This document shows positions 35,611 to 45,429 of a stretch of 64,000 nt of DNA, in pieces. The stretch is from the NCBI RefSeq assembly GCF_028473645.1, contig NZ_CP097269.1, positions 3,056,001 through 3,120,000 on the forward strand. The letters are read 5' to 3'. The stretch's first letter is position 1. Every line of letters begins with the position of its first letter. The notes under the pieces were generated by a model. The model had not been told where the DNA came from, did no database searches, and saw only the letters and a program-made list of their open reading frames with translations. The stretch is from Acidovorax sp. GBBC 1281 (lineage in GTDB: Bacteria; Pseudomonadota; Gammaproteobacteria; Burkholderiales; Burkholderiaceae_C). A program made the translations under genes and the position numbers.

Positions 35611-36327
35611 ATGGAATCGCATTTCGGCATTGCCAACGTTTGGATCCAGGGTGACTTTGTCACCCGCGCTGTTGCCGTGCTGTTGCTCGGCATGTCTTTG
35701 GCCTCCTGGATCGTCATCCTGATCAAGGCAATGGACATCTTCCGCTTCAAGAAACATGCGCGTGGCGCACGTGATTTCTGGCACAGCGAAGACTTCGCCG
35801 CCGGCCTGAGCAAGCTCGGCGACGACCCTGCCAACCCCTTCCGCCATCTGGCTCTGGAAGGGCGCGAAGCCACGGCGCACCACCGCAATACCAAGGCGCA
35901 TCTGCATGACAGCCTGGATGTGAGCGACTGGGTCACGCGCAGCCTGCGCAATTGCATCGACGAGTTCACGGCCCGCGTGCAATCGGGCCTGGCCGTGCTG
36001 GCCTCGGTCGGCTCGACCGCCCCGTTCATCGGCCTGTTTGGCACCGTCTGGGGCATTTACCACGCGCTGGTGGCGATCGGCACTTCGGGCCAATCGACCA
36101 TCGACAAGGTGGCCGGCCCGATCGGCGAGGCACTGATCATGACGGCCCTCGGACTGGCCGTGGCGATTCCTGCCGTGCTGGGCTACAACGCGCTGGTGCG
36201 GGGAAACAAGTCCATCCTGAACAACCTGAACAGCTTCGCGCATGACCTGCACGCCTACTTCGTGACGGGCGCACGCGTCAGCGCCCCTGGCGAGCAAGCC
36301 AAGGTGCTGCCGATCAAGAAGGGCTGA
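35611..36327 (+). CDS. exbB: biopolymer transport protein ExbB
   Basis: Proton-channel subunit of the TonB motor, 238 residues, MotA/TolQ/ExbB family. Three membrane spans are visible: ~12-38, and the conserved pair with VLASVGSTAPFIGLFGTVWG and ALGLAVAIPAVLGYNALV. AGGAG precedes the ATG. It lies five nt before exbD. Confidence 0.96.
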   Translation: MESHFGIANVWIQGDFVTRAVAVLLLGMSLASWIVILIKAMDIFRFKKHARGARDFWHSEDFAAGLSKLGDDPANPFRHLALEGREATAHHRNTKAHLHDSLDVSDWVTRSLRNCIDEFTARVQSGLAVLASVGSTAPFIGLFGTVWGIYHALVAIGTSGQSTIDKVAGPIGEALIMTALGLAVAIPAVLGYNALVRGNKSILNNLNSFAHDLHAYFVTGARVSAPGEQAKVLPIKKG

Positions 36328-36332
36328 AAACC

Positions 36333-36740
<408 letters not shown>

Positions 36741-36771
36741 TAAATATTTACAAGATAGGCAGGCGCTTCAC

Positions 36772-36800
36772 TTGACGAACAATTGAGAATGGTTATCATT
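36772..36800 (+). promoter_or_regulatory. hemP promoter with Fur box
   Basis: TTGACG (36772-36777) and TATCAT (36794-36799), spacing 16. The sequence TTGAGAATGGTTATCATT at 36783-36800 covers the -10 box and is a good Fur box (GAGAATGGTTATCATT). The same core occurs inverted at 46401-46420. Confidence 0.85.
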
Positions 36801-36830
36801 AAATCAATCGCAAAGCACAGAGGATTTCTC

Positions 36831-37049
36831 ATGCACGCCAGTCTCAACGCCCTGCCTTCTTCGTCTTTTTTTGGCTCCACCGTTTTTCAGGAGCGCGAGC
36901 CGTCCGGCGCCGCGCACCTGGCAAGCTCCGCACCCGCTGTCGATAGCCGGGAACTGCTCAAAGGCCAGAAGACCGTGGCCATCTGCCACAACGGTTTGGT
37001 CTACCGCCTGCAGGCCACCAAACTGGGCAAACTGATTCTGACCAAATAG
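36831..37049 (+). CDS. hemP: hemin uptake protein HemP
   Basis: Small 72-residue protein linked to haem uptake. The conserved C-terminal block DSRELLKGQKTVAICHNG, YRLQATKLGKLILTK identifies it. Its biochemical role is unsettled; in some bacteria it acts as a regulator needed for haem-receptor expression. The ATG at 36831 follows AGAGGA; a longer frame would start inside the Fur box. No receptor gene follows here; instead a structured 3' module begins at the stop codon. Confidence 0.93.
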   Translation: MHASLNALPSSSFFGSTVFQEREPSGAAHLASSAPAVDSRELLKGQKTVAICHNGLVYRLQATKLGKLILTK

Positions 37050-37139
37050 GTTTCATCGTGGGGCGACTCCAGGGCACCTCAGTGCCTGAAGGGTCGTATT
37101 TGCCAGCCAACGGGTTGCCCGCGTAGCCAGGCTTTTTTT
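37049..37139 (+). ncRNA. structured RNA module in the hemP 3' region (copy 1)
   Basis: 91 nt beginning at the last base of the hemP stop codon and ending in seven T. It is nearly identical to 46502-46591. CGACTC / GGGTCG form an outer stem; the inner hairpin CAGG-G-CAC / GTGCCTG differs in sequence from copy 2 but pairs as well. CGGG-TTG-CCCG forms a second hairpin before the T-run. It could be a terminator, a 3'-derived small RNA, or both. Confidence 0.65.
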
Positions 37140-37154
37140 CACCCCACCCAAAAC

Positions 37155-37178
37155 AAAACCGGCCCTAGGGCCGGTTTT
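37155..37178. terminator. bidirectional terminator between hemP and the HbpS-like gene
   Basis: AAAACCGGCC / GGCCGGTTTT with a central CTAG, and T-runs on both sides (six T on plus, four plus more on minus). It would end both convergent transcripts. Confidence 0.85.
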
Positions 37179-37258
37179 TTCATGTGCCATGCGGATCCGG
37201 CGTCTGCCGCGCGTAATGCCCGACACGGCATTGGCTCGGCATCCCGACGACGGTCGAT

Positions 37259-37666
37259 TCAAAGGCCCAATGCGGCTATGCCCGCCTTGGCGATCTGCGC
37301 GTCTTCCGTCGATTTCACGCCGCTCACGCCCACTGCGCCCAGGCACTGACCGTCCTTCATGATCGGCACGCCGCCTTCCAGCAGGCCGTCGATGAATGGA
37401 GCGCTCAGGAAGGCCGTGCGCCCCCCGTTGACGATGTCTTCGTAGACCTTGCTTTCACGGCGCCCCAGTGCGGCCGTGCGGGCCTTCCCGGGAGCGATGT
37501 GGGACGACACCGGAGCGGCCCCATCCAGGCGCTGAAGGGACAGCAGATGCCCACCATCGTCCACGATGGCAATCGTGACCGCCCATTGGTTCTTGAGGGC
37601 TTCGGCCTCGGCCGCCGCAGCGATCTTCTTGACGTCGGCGGCTTCGAGTTCGGGTTTGGTTTTCAT
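37259..37666 (-). CDS. HbpS/GlcG-family protein
   Basis: A 135-residue soluble protein (DUF336). IVDDGGHLLSLQRLDGA and GGVPIMKDGQCLGAVGVSG are the family's two recurring blocks. Homologues are called haem-binding or GlcG; a role here in haem handling is tempting because hemP is adjacent, but is not shown. It is convergent with hemP. Another member is in the cyclase operon (18981-19415). Confidence 0.85.
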   Translation of the reverse strand: MKTKPELEAADVKKIAAAAEAEALKNQWAVTIAIVDDGGHLLSLQRLDGAAPVSSHIAPGKARTAALGRRESKVYEDIVNGGRTAFLSAPFIDGLLEGGVPIMKDGQCLGAVGVSGVKSTEDAQIAKAGIAALGL

Positions 37667-37888
37667 GGCGGTAGCAGTCCAGTCCAGTTCAAATCAGGGA
37701 AGGCAGGGCCGATGGCTCAACGAAGTCCACGAGCATACCGGCTCCCCATGGCGGCGCTCTGCGGGCCCAAGGCAAAAGACTGCATCCTTAAAGTACGGGA
37801 TCGAGAGAGGGTATTTGAAAGCGCCGGGATCGGCACCACCTAGAATTTGTATGTCTGCGCTGTGCAGGCCTCAAAGGAGAGATAGAAG

Positions 37889-38581
37889 ATGAACGACCAA
37901 GTCACCACCCTGGGCTCAGCGGGATATGGGGTCTCGCAGGAGCAGCGGCAGAAAGTGCTGCGCAATACTTATTGGCTGCTTGCGCTGAGCATGCTGCCGA
38001 CGGTGCTGGGCGCGTGGGTCGGCGTCGCAACCGGCATCACCCAGTCGCTGCGTGGCGGTGTCGGGCTGATCGTGTTCCTGGGCGGCGCTTTCGCCTTCAT
38101 GTATGCGATCGAGAAGACCAAGCACTCTGCTGCGGGCGTTCCCGTGCTGCTGGCCTTCACGTTCTTCATGGGGCTGATGCTGTCTCGCCTGATCGGCATG
38201 GTGCTGGGCTTCAAGAACGGTACCGATCTGATCATGACCGCCTTTGCCGGCACGGCAGGCGTGTTCTTCGTGATGGCCACCCTGGCCAGCGTGATCAAGC
38301 GCGATCTGTCGGGCATGGGCAAATGGCTGTTCGTGGGCGCGATGGTGCTCATGGTCGGCGCCATCATCAATGTGTTCGTTGGCTCTTCGGCCGGCATGAT
38401 GGCGATCTCGGTCGCCGCCATCGGCATCTTCAGCGCCTACATGCTGTATGACCTCAAGCAGATCCTGGATGGCGGCGAGACCAACTACATCAGTGCCACG
38501 CTGGCCCTGTACCTGGACATCTTCAACGTGTTCCAAAGCCTGCTGGCCCTGCTGGGCATCGCGGGTGGCGAGCGCGATTGA
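37889..38581 (+). CDS. Bax inhibitor-1/YccA-family membrane protein
   Basis: Seven-span inner-membrane protein, 230 residues. The last spans contain the family's acidic residues in YMLYDLKQILDGGETN and the C-terminal LDIFNVFQSLLALLG. Homologues modulate FtsH or act as pH-sensitive leak channels. It is a single gene with an RBS (AAAGGAG) and terminator. Confidence 0.92.
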   Translation: MNDQVTTLGSAGYGVSQEQRQKVLRNTYWLLALSMLPTVLGAWVGVATGITQSLRGGVGLIVFLGGAFAFMYAIEKTKHSAAGVPVLLAFTFFMGLMLSRLIGMVLGFKNGTDLIMTAFAGTAGVFFVMATLASVIKRDLSGMGKWLFVGAMVLMVGAIINVFVGSSAGMMAISVAAIGIFSAYMLYDLKQILDGGETNYISATLALYLDIFNVFQSLLALLGIAGGERD

Positions 38582-38610
38582 TGCGCTGCTCTGATTGAAC
38601 GTTGACGCAA

Positions 38611-38635
38611 AAAAGGCCTCGCAAGAGGCCTTTTT
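38611..38635 (+). terminator. terminator of the Bax-inhibitor-like gene
   Basis: AAAAGGCCTC-GCAA-GAGGCCTTTT, with a following T. Confidence 0.92.
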
Positions 38636-38737
38636 CCATGGTGCAGGGGGTGTTGCATCAATGCGTTCGGGAATATTCCACGGAAAAGCAGGGCCTCGCC
38701 CTCAATCCTCCAGGCGCCGTGCCGATAATCAAGTCAC

Positions 38738-39118
38738 ATGGCTCATCTTCCAGCCCCCCTCCTCCGTCCGCGCTACGCCGCTGCATCCCTGGCATTGGTG
38801 CTTTTGTCCGGCTGCGAGATTCCGGGCCTGGGACCTGATCCCCGATTGGTTCAGAAGGAGGCCGAAGCCAAGGCGATCGGCGGCGCCTGCCGGCATGCGC
38901 TGCGCGGCCTGGAGGATTGCTTCACGCTGAATCCCAAGGCCGCCAAGGCCTCTGTCTTTGCCGGCTGGAAAGACATGGATCAATACATGCGTGACAACAA
39001 GCTCGAGGGCTCGCCCTCGGTGCTGGGCAAGCTGGAGGCCAAGCCCGATCGCGCCAGCCGCGGCAGTGAAGCCGGGGAGTCTGGCGAGTCCGGCGCCGCC
39101 TCCCGCAACCGCAGCTGA
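38738..39118 (+). CDS. putative lipoprotein of unknown function
   Basis: A 126-residue protein with a basic N-terminus, hydrophobic stretch and lipobox LLSGC (Cys26), so it is probably attached to the inner or outer membrane. Two further cysteines (ACRHALRGLEDC) may form a disulfide. The tail is rich in Gly, Ser and Glu. I do not recognise the family. It is convergent with rlmD. Confidence 0.75.
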   Translation: MAHLPAPLLRPRYAAASLALVLLSGCEIPGLGPDPRLVQKEAEAKAIGGACRHALRGLEDCFTLNPKAAKASVFAGWKDMDQYMRDNKLEGSPSVLGKLEAKPDRASRGSEAGESGESGAASRNRS

Positions 39119-39152
39119 CCGCCACACTGGTCAGCCAGCGTCGACGGCGCCG

Positions 39153-40592
39153 TCAGGCGCGCTCGAACACTGCCATGCTTTCCACGTGCGCCGTGTGGGG
39201 AAACATGTTGACCACGCCCGCGGCCACGCACCGATAGCCCGCCTGGTGCACCAGCAGCCCCGCATCGCGTGCCAGCGTGGCCGGATTGCAGCTCACGTAC
39301 ACGATGCGCTGGGGCGGCACCCAACCTTCGGCCCCTGCCGGCAGCGCAGGCGCCTCTTCAGCACCCAGGCGTGCCTGGTGGATGTCCGCCAGGGCTTTGG
39401 CGAGGGCAAAGGCCCCTTCGCGGGGTGGATCGACCAGCCATTTGTCCGCCACGCCATCGGTCACCAGCATCTCCGGGGTCATTTCGAACAGATTCCGCGC
39501 GACGAAGTCCGTCGGGGCCAGGGGCTGCCCTTCGGCGGTCAAGGCTTGGTTGTACCGGTAGTTCTCGCGCGAGCGGGCCACGAGGGCCTCACTGCCTTCG
39601 ATGCCCAGCACTTCGCGCGCCTGAGTGGCGATGGGCAGCGTGAAGTTGCCCAGGCCGCAGAACCAGTCGATCACCCGCTCCTGCTTGCGCGCGTCCAGCA
39701 GGCGCAAGGCACGCGACACCAGGACGCGGTTGATGTGCGGATTCACCTGCGTGAAATCCGTGGGCTTGAACGGCATGGTGATGCCGAAATCAGGCAGTGC
39801 ATAGGACAGCTGCTCGCTATCGGCATCCAGCAGCTTCACGGTATCGGGCCCCTTGGGCTGCAGCCACCATTGCACGCCCTGCTCGGCCGCAAAGGCTCGC
39901 AGCTTGGCCAGGTCGTCCGTGCTCAGGGGTTCCAGGTGCCGCAGGACGAGGGCGGTGACGTGGTCGCCGCAGGCCAGTTCGATCTGGGGGCAGGTGTCGC
40001 GGGCCTCCATGGAGGCGATCAGGGCGCGCAACGGCACCAGCATGGCGCTCACATGGGGGGGAAGCACGGGGCAGACCTCCATGTCGGCCACGTAGCGGCT
40101 CTTGCGCTCGTGGAAGCCGACGAGCACCTGGCCTTTCTTGATCACGTAGCGGACCGAAAGGCGCGCACGGTAGCGGTATCCCCAGGCCGGGCCTTCGATG
40201 GGCCGCATGATGGTCTCGGCCTTGACCTTGCCCAGGTGCCAGAGGTTGTCCTCCAGCACCCGCTGCTTCACGGCCACCTGGGCAGCCACGTGCAGGTGCT
40301 GCATCTTGCAGCCGCCGCAGGCTCCGGCATGCAGGCCGAAATGCGGGCAGCCCGGGCGCACGCGTTGCGACGATTCACGGTGGATTGCCGTGAGGCTGGC
40401 CTGCTCCCAGTTGTTCTTCTTGCGGTGGGTATTGGCAGTGACGAGTTCCAGGGGCAATGCGCCGTCGATGAAGACGACCTTGCCGTCGGGCTTGCGGGCC
40501 ACGCCCTGGGCGTCCATGTCCATGGACGTGACTTCCAGCCAGCCTTGCGGCCATTCGTTCGTGGGGATCGGTGTTTCTGTGGGGTCGCTCAT
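39153..40592 (-). CDS. rlmD: 23S rRNA (uracil-1939-C5)-methyltransferase RlmD
   Basis: SAM-dependent enzyme of 479 residues carrying a [4Fe-4S] cluster. The N-terminal TRAM domain is followed by cluster cysteines in [14 protein letters not shown] and later in EVCPVL. The methyltransferase core has [13 protein letters not shown] for SAM, DPPREGA, and the catalytic cysteine in [12 protein letters not shown]. The length is slightly over E. coli RlmD (433). It is single. Confidence 0.96.
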   Translation of the reverse strand: MSDPTETPIPTNEWPQGWLEVTSMDMDAQGVARKPDGKVVFIDGALPLELVTANTHRKKNNWEQASLTAIHRESSQRVRPGCPHFGLHAGACGGCKMQHLHVAAQVAVKQRVLEDNLWHLGKVKAETIMRPIEGPAWGYRYRARLSVRYVIKKGQVLVGFHERKSRYVADMEVCPVLPPHVSAMLVPLRALIASMEARDTCPQIELACGDHVTALVLRHLEPLSTDDLAKLRAFAAEQGVQWWLQPKGPDTVKLLDADSEQLSYALPDFGITMPFKPTDFTQVNPHINRVLVSRALRLLDARKQERVIDWFCGLGNFTLPIATQAREVLGIEGSEALVARSRENYRYNQALTAEGQPLAPTDFVARNLFEMTPEMLVTDGVADKWLVDPPREGAFALAKALADIHQARLGAEEAPALPAGAEGWVPPQRIVYVSCNPATLARDAGLLVHQAGYRCVAAGVVNMFPHTAHVESMAVFERA

Positions 40593-40636
40593 CCCCCGAT
40601 TGTCTCAGGCCGGGCCGCCCTTACCGGCGCGAGGCG

Positions 40637-40951
40637 TCAGCTGCGGTCGGCGCGTGCGCGGCGCGGGGTGGCAGGCAACGCTTGCACCGAAGCGCCGCCC
40701 ATGGATGCAGACACGGGAAGCCGGTTGATCTCCAATTCGCAGCCATAGTTGTCCAGCGTGAACACCAGCGTGCCTCCGGGAACCACGCGGGGAAGCGTTT
40801 CGTGCACCTGGCGGGCCAGGTCCACTGGAGGCCGTTGCGAGCGGTAGAGCACCTGCTGGTCGGCGCCATAGACGAGGTAGCAGGCGGCAGACGCGCCCTG
40901 GGAGAAAAAGCCGGCCAGAAGCGCGGCGGCGGCATAGCGGATGGCTAGCAT
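40637..40951 (-). CDS. exported protein of unknown function
   Basis: A 104-residue protein with a signal peptide (RYAAAALLAGFFSQGASA). The mature part begins ACYLVYGADQQVLYRSQRPP and continues with VDLARQVHETLPRVVPGG. It has two cysteines that could pair. Small proteins starting CYLVYG/CYVVYD are common in Burkholderiales, but I know no function. AAGGGA precedes the ATG at 40951. Confidence 0.75.
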   Translation of the reverse strand: MLAIRYAAAALLAGFFSQGASAACYLVYGADQQVLYRSQRPPVDLARQVHETLPRVVPGGTLVFTLDNYGCELEINRLPVSASMGGASVQALPATPRRARADRS

Positions 40952-41063
40952 GGTGGGATCCCTTCCTCGGTGCGTTATCACAGGTGAATGGCGCCGATTA
41001 TTGCGGACTTCATGCCACGGCGGATCAGCGATGGGAGCCCCGGTGCGACAGACGGCGCCCCGT

Positions 41064-41540
41064 TCAGCCCAGATTCAGGTGGGTGGAGTGCTTGACCTCC
41101 TCCATGACGGCGTAGGTTCGCGTCTCGCGCACGCCGGGCAGTTGCCAGAGCACATGGCCGGCAAATTCGCGGTAGGCCGTCATGTCGGCCGAGCGGGTTT
41201 TGAGCAGGTAGTCGAACCCGCCCGCCACCATGTGGCACTCCAGGATCTCGGGGTGCACCTGCACCGCCGCCTTGAATTGGTCGAACACATTGGGAGTCGT
41301 GCGGTCCAGCAACACCTCCACGAACACCAGCAGCCCGGCCCCGAGCTTGAGCGGATTGAGCCGCGCCTCGTAACCCAAGATGTATCCGTCGCGGGTGAGG
41401 CGCTGCACGCGGGACAGCACGGCCGTGGGCGACAGCGCCACGCGTTCCGCCAGTTTGAGGTTCGCGATGCGTCCGTCTTCCTGAAGCGTTTTGAGGATGC
41501 GGCGATCAATGCGATCCAGGGAGGGTTCGGCGTCTTGCAT
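41064..41540 (-). CDS. Lrp/AsnC-family regulator, probable putA activator
   Basis: A 158-residue regulator: the helix-turn-helix NLKLAERVALSPTAVLSRVQ, then a RAM ligand domain (LLVFVEVLLDRTTPNVFDQF). It is divergent from putA with 62 bp between starts, the arrangement of PutR/BkdR-type proline-responsive activators. PutA here lacks its own DNA-binding domain, which supports this regulator as the proline sensor. That link is inference. Confidence 0.9.
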   Translation of the reverse strand: MQDAEPSLDRIDRRILKTLQEDGRIANLKLAERVALSPTAVLSRVQRLTRDGYILGYEARLNPLKLGAGLLVFVEVLLDRTTPNVFDQFKAAVQVHPEILECHMVAGGFDYLLKTRSADMTAYREFAGHVLWQLPGVRETRTYAVMEEVKHSTHLNLG

Positions 41541-41602
41541 CTTTGGATTTTTATTCTGTTCTATCGGGTTTTTTTGGAAAGTAATTCAAATTAATCGCTT
41601 GC

Positions 41603-44600
41603 ATGATGCACAGACCTCCAGCTCACTGGTCTTCCTACGCCGCCATGTCCCTCTCCGCCGACTCTGCCGCACCCGCAACCGACGATTTCGCCTTCGCGCC
41701 CCGCCCCCTGGACAGCCATCCGTTGCGCCATGCCATTACCGCCGCGTACCGGCGGCCCGAGCCGCAGGCGCTGGCCCCCTTGCTGGATCTGGCGCGCCTG
41801 CCGGGCAGTGTGTCCGGCGACATCCAGGCGCTGGCCCTGCGCCTGGCCGACACGTTGCGCCACCGCAAGAGCGCTGGCGGACGGGCGGGCATCGTGCAGG
41901 GCTTGCTGCAGGAGTTCGCCCTGTCGTCCCAGGAAGGGGTTGCGCTCATGTGCCTGGCCGAGGCCTTGCTGCGCATTCCCGACAGTGCCACGCGCGACGC
42001 GTTGATCCGCGACAAGATCCGCTCGGGCGACTGGGAGCCCCATCTGGGCAAGAGCCCCTCGCTGTTCGTGAACGCCGCCACCTGGGGCCTGCTGCTCACC
42101 GGCAAGCTCGTGGCCACGCACAGCGAGCGCGGCCTGACCTCCGCGCTGCGGCGCCTGACCGCCAAGGGCGGCGAGCCCCTCATTCGCAAGGGCGTGGACA
42201 TGGCGATGCGCATGATGGGCGAGCAGTTCGTCACCGGCGAGACGATCGATCAAGCGCTCTCCAACGCCCGCACGATGGAAGCACAGGGCTTTCGTTACTC
42301 CTACGACATGCTGGGCGAGGCCGCATTGACCGCGGACGATGCGGCGCGCTATCTGCGCTCCCACGTGGAGGCGATCCACGCCATCGGCAAGGCGTCCGCC
42401 GGCCGCGGCGTGTACGAGGGACCCGGCATCTCGATCAAGCTGTCGGCGCTGCACCCGCGCTACAGCCGGGCGCAATATGCCCGCGTGATGGACGAGCTGT
42501 ACCCCAAGGTGCTGCAACTGGTCGAGCTGGCCCGCCAGTACGACATCGGACTGAACATCGACGCCGAAGAGGCCGACCGGCTGGAGCTGTCGCTCGACCT
42601 GCTGGAGCGGCTGTGCCGCGCCCCGTCGCTGGCGGGCTGGAACGGCATCGGCTTCGTCATCCAGGCCTACCAGAAGCGCTGTCCGCACGTGATCGACTGG
42701 GTGATCGACCTGGCGCGCAACACCGGGCACCGCCTGATGATCCGTCTGGTCAAGGGCGCCTACTGGGACAGCGAGATCAAGCGCGCTCAGCTGGACGGCC
42801 TGTCCGACTACCCGGTGTACACCCGCAAGGCGCACACCGACGTCTCCTACATCGCCTGCGCACGCAAGCTGCTCGCCGCCACCGACGTGGTGTACCCCCA
42901 GTTCGCCACGCACAACGCGCAGACGCTGGCCACCATTTACCAACTCGCGGGCCCCGGCTACCAGCCAGGACAGTACGAGTTCCAGTGCCTGCACGGCATG
43001 GGCGAGCCGCTGTACGAGCAGGTGGTGGGCGCACCCTCGGACGGCAAGCTGGGCCGCCCCTGCCGCATCTATGCGCCAGTGGGCACGCACGAAACCTTGC
43101 TCGCCTACCTCGTGCGCCGATTGCTGGAAAACGGTGCCAACACCTCGTTCGTGAACCGCGTGGCCGACACCACGCTGGCGCTGGAATCGCTCGTGAGCGA
43201 CCCCGTCGCCACGGTGGATGCCGCCGCGGCGGCGGAAGGCACCACCGCTCTGCCCCATCCCCGCATTCCGCTGCCCAAGGACCTGTACGGGGCCCGCCGC
43301 GCCAATTCGGCGGGAGTGGACCTGTCCAACGAATCCGTGCTGGCCCGGCTGTCGAATGCGCTGGCCGCTGAAAGGCAGCAGTTCTGGCAGGCCGAGCCCC
43401 TCATCGACGGACCGGTGGCCGACACAGGCACAACGCTCGCCGTGCGCAACCCCGCGGACCCCACCGATGTCGTGGGCCACGTGCAGGAGGCGACCGATGC
43501 CGACGTGGACTGCGCGCTGCAGGCCGCCTGCGATGCCGGCCCCGGCTGGGCCGCCACGGCGCCCAACGCACGGGCTGCTGCGCTGCGGCGCACCGCCGGC
43601 CTGCTGGAGGCGGGCCTGCCCCAGCTGATGAGCCTGCTGATGCGCGAGGCCGGCAAGACCTGCGCCAACGCGGTGGCCGAAGTGCGCGAGGCGGTGGACT
43701 TCCTGCGCTACTACGCCGTGCAGACCGAGGGCCATTTCGACAACGAGACCCACCGCCCGATCGGCCCCGTGGTCTGCATCAGCCCATGGAATTTTCCGCT
43801 CGCCATCTTCATGGGACAGGTGGCCGCCGCCCTGGCCGCCGGCAACACCGTGCTGGCCAAACCGGCGGAGCAAACCCCGCTGATCGCAGCCGAAGCCGTG
43901 CGCCTGCTGCATGAAGCAGGTGTGCCGCACGGTGCGGTGCAACTGCTGCCAGGGCGTGGCGAGACGGTGGGCGCCCGGCTGGTGGGCGATGCCCGTGTGA
44001 TGGGAGTGATGTTCACCGGTTCCACCGAAGTCGCGCGCATCCTGCAGCGCAGCGTGGCCGGACGGCTCGACGCGCAGGGCCGCCCGATTCCGCTGATTGC
44101 CGAAACCGGCGGGCAGAACGCGATGATCGTGGACTCCTCCGCGCTGGTGGAGCAGGTGGTGGGCGACGTGGTGGCCTCGGCCTTCGACAGCGCCGGCCAG
44201 CGCTGCTCCGCCCTGCGCGTGCTGTGCGTGCAGACCGATGCAGCCGACCGCGTGATCACCATGCTCAAGGGCGCCATGGCCGAGTTGACCGTGGGCGATC
44301 CCGGCCTGCTGGCGGTGGACGTGGGCCCGGTGATCGACGAAGAGGCCCGCGCCGGCATCGAAGAGCACGTGGCCACGCTGCGCGCCCAAGGCCGCGCCGT
44401 GTTCCGCCCAGCGGTGGATGCCGAAGTGCTGGCGCGCGGCACCTTCGTCGTCCCGACGCTGATCGAGCTGTCCAGCATCGGCGAGCTCAAGCGCGAAGTG
44501 TTCGGCCCCGTGCTGCACGTGGTGCGCTACGCCAGCGATGGGCTGGAGACCCTGCTCGACCAGATCAACGCGACGGGCTACGGCCTCACGCAGGGACTGC

Positions 44601-45406
44601 ACACGCGCATCGACGAGACGGTGGAGCGCGTGGTGCGCCGCGCGCACGCGGGCAATGTCTATGTGAACCGCAACATGGTGGGCGCCGTCGTGGGCGTACA
44701 GCCTTTCGGTGGCGAGGGGCTGTCGGGCACGGGCCCCAAGGCCGGCGGGCCGCTGTACCTGCTGCGCCTGCTGTCCCAGCACCCGGCCGACGCCGCGTGT
44801 GCCGCGATCGGCAGCACGGCCGCCGCCCCACCGGACGCCGCTGCGCGCGCCGTGCTGCAGGCCCCGCTGCAGGCCCTGGCCGCCTGGGCGCCGGGCGCAG
44901 GCCATGGCACGCTTGCAGCCACCTGCAAGGCCTTGGCCGATGCCGCGGTGGCCGGCCTGGCTTGCACCTTGCCGGGCCCCACGGGCGAGCGCAACCAGTA
45001 CACACTGGCGCCCCGCGCCCGCACGCTCTGCCTGGCCGACAACGACAGCGATCGGTTGACCCAGCTGGCGGCGGTGATGGCCGTCGGGGGCAGCGCGGTG
45101 TGGCCGGCGGCCGAAGCCAGCGCCCTGCATGCCCGGCTGCCCGCCAGCGTGCAGACGCGCGTGGCCTTGGCGAACGACTGGCGCAGCCCCAGCGTGGCGC
45201 TGGACGCCGTGCTGCACCAGGGCAGCGCCGAGGCCCTGGCGGCGCTGTGCCATCAGATGGCGCAGCGGCCGGGTCCCATCGTGGGCATCACCACGCTGGC
45301 GGCGGGGGGCACCGTGGTACCGCTGGAGCGGCTGGTCATCGAGCGTGCCCTGAGCGTGAACACCGCAGCGGCCGGCGGCAATGCCAGCCTGATGACCATG
45401 GCCTGA
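41603..45406 (+). CDS. putA: bifunctional proline dehydrogenase / L-glutamate gamma-semialdehyde dehydrogenase PutA
   Basis: Oxidises proline to glutamate at the membrane, 1267 residues. The proline dehydrogenase barrel is at ~150-510 (LMIRLVKGAYWDSEIKRAQ; YEFQCLHGMGEPLYEQV). The aldehyde dehydrogenase at ~590-1060 has the glutamate in AETGGQN and the catalytic cysteine in SAGQRCSALR (about residue 867). A C-terminal ~190-residue domain follows. The N-terminal ribbon-helix-helix domain of enteric PutA is absent. The ATG at 41603 or 41645 could start it; neither has a good ribosome site. Confidence 0.95.
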   Translation: MMHRPPAHWSSYAAMSLSADSAAPATDDFAFAPRPLDSHPLRHAITAAYRRPEPQALAPLLDLARLPGSVSGDIQALALRLADTLRHRKSAGGRAGIVQGLLQEFALSSQEGVALMCLAEALLRIPDSATRDALIRDKIRSGDWEPHLGKSPSLFVNAATWGLLLTGKLVATHSERGLTSALRRLTAKGGEPLIRKGVDMAMRMMGEQFVTGETIDQALSNARTMEAQGFRYSYDMLGEAALTADDAARYLRSHVEAIHAIGKASAGRGVYEGPGISIKLSALHPRYSRAQYARVMDELYPKVLQLVELARQYDIGLNIDAEEADRLELSLDLLERLCRAPSLAGWNGIGFVIQAYQKRCPHVIDWVIDLARNTGHRLMIRLVKGAYWDSEIKRAQLDGLSDYPVYTRKAHTDVSYIACARKLLAATDVVYPQFATHNAQTLATIYQLAGPGYQPGQYEFQCLHGMGEPLYEQVVGAPSDGKLGRPCRIYAPVGTHETLLAYLVRRLLENGANTSFVNRVADTTLALESLVSDPVATVDAAAAAEGTTALPHPRIPLPKDLYGARRANSAGVDLSNESVLARLSNALAAERQQFWQAEPLIDGPVADTGTTLAVRNPADPTDVVGHVQEATDADVDCALQAACDAGPGWAATAPNARAAALRRTAGLLEAGLPQLMSLLMREAGKTCANAVAEVREAVDFLRYYAVQTEGHFDNETHRPIGPVVCISPWNFPLAIFMGQVAAALAAGNTVLAKPAEQTPLIAAEAVRLLHEAGVPHGAVQLLPGRGETVGARLVGDARVMGVMFTGSTEVARILQRSVAGRLDAQGRPIPLIAETGGQNAMIVDSSALVEQVVGDVVASAFDSAGQRCSALRVLCVQTDAADRVITMLKGAMAELTVGDPGLLAVDVGPVIDEEARAGIEEHVATLRAQGRAVFRPAVDAEVLARGTFVVPTLIELSSIGELKREVFGPVLHVVRYASDGLETLLDQINATGYGLTQGLHTRIDETVERVVRRAHAGNVYVNRNMVGAVVGVQPFGGEGLSGTGPKAGGPLYLLRLLSQHPADAACAAIGSTAAAPPDAAARAVLQAPLQALAAWAPGAGHGTLAATCKALADAAVAGLACTLPGPTGERNQYTLAPRARTLCLADNDSDRLTQLAAVMAVGGSAVWPAAEASALHARLPASVQTRVALANDWRSPSVALDAVLHQGSAEALAALCHQMAQRPGPIVGITTLAAGGTVVPLERLVIERALSVNTAAAGGNASLMTMA

Positions 45407-45429
45407 CACGGGACTGATGCGTGACAAGA

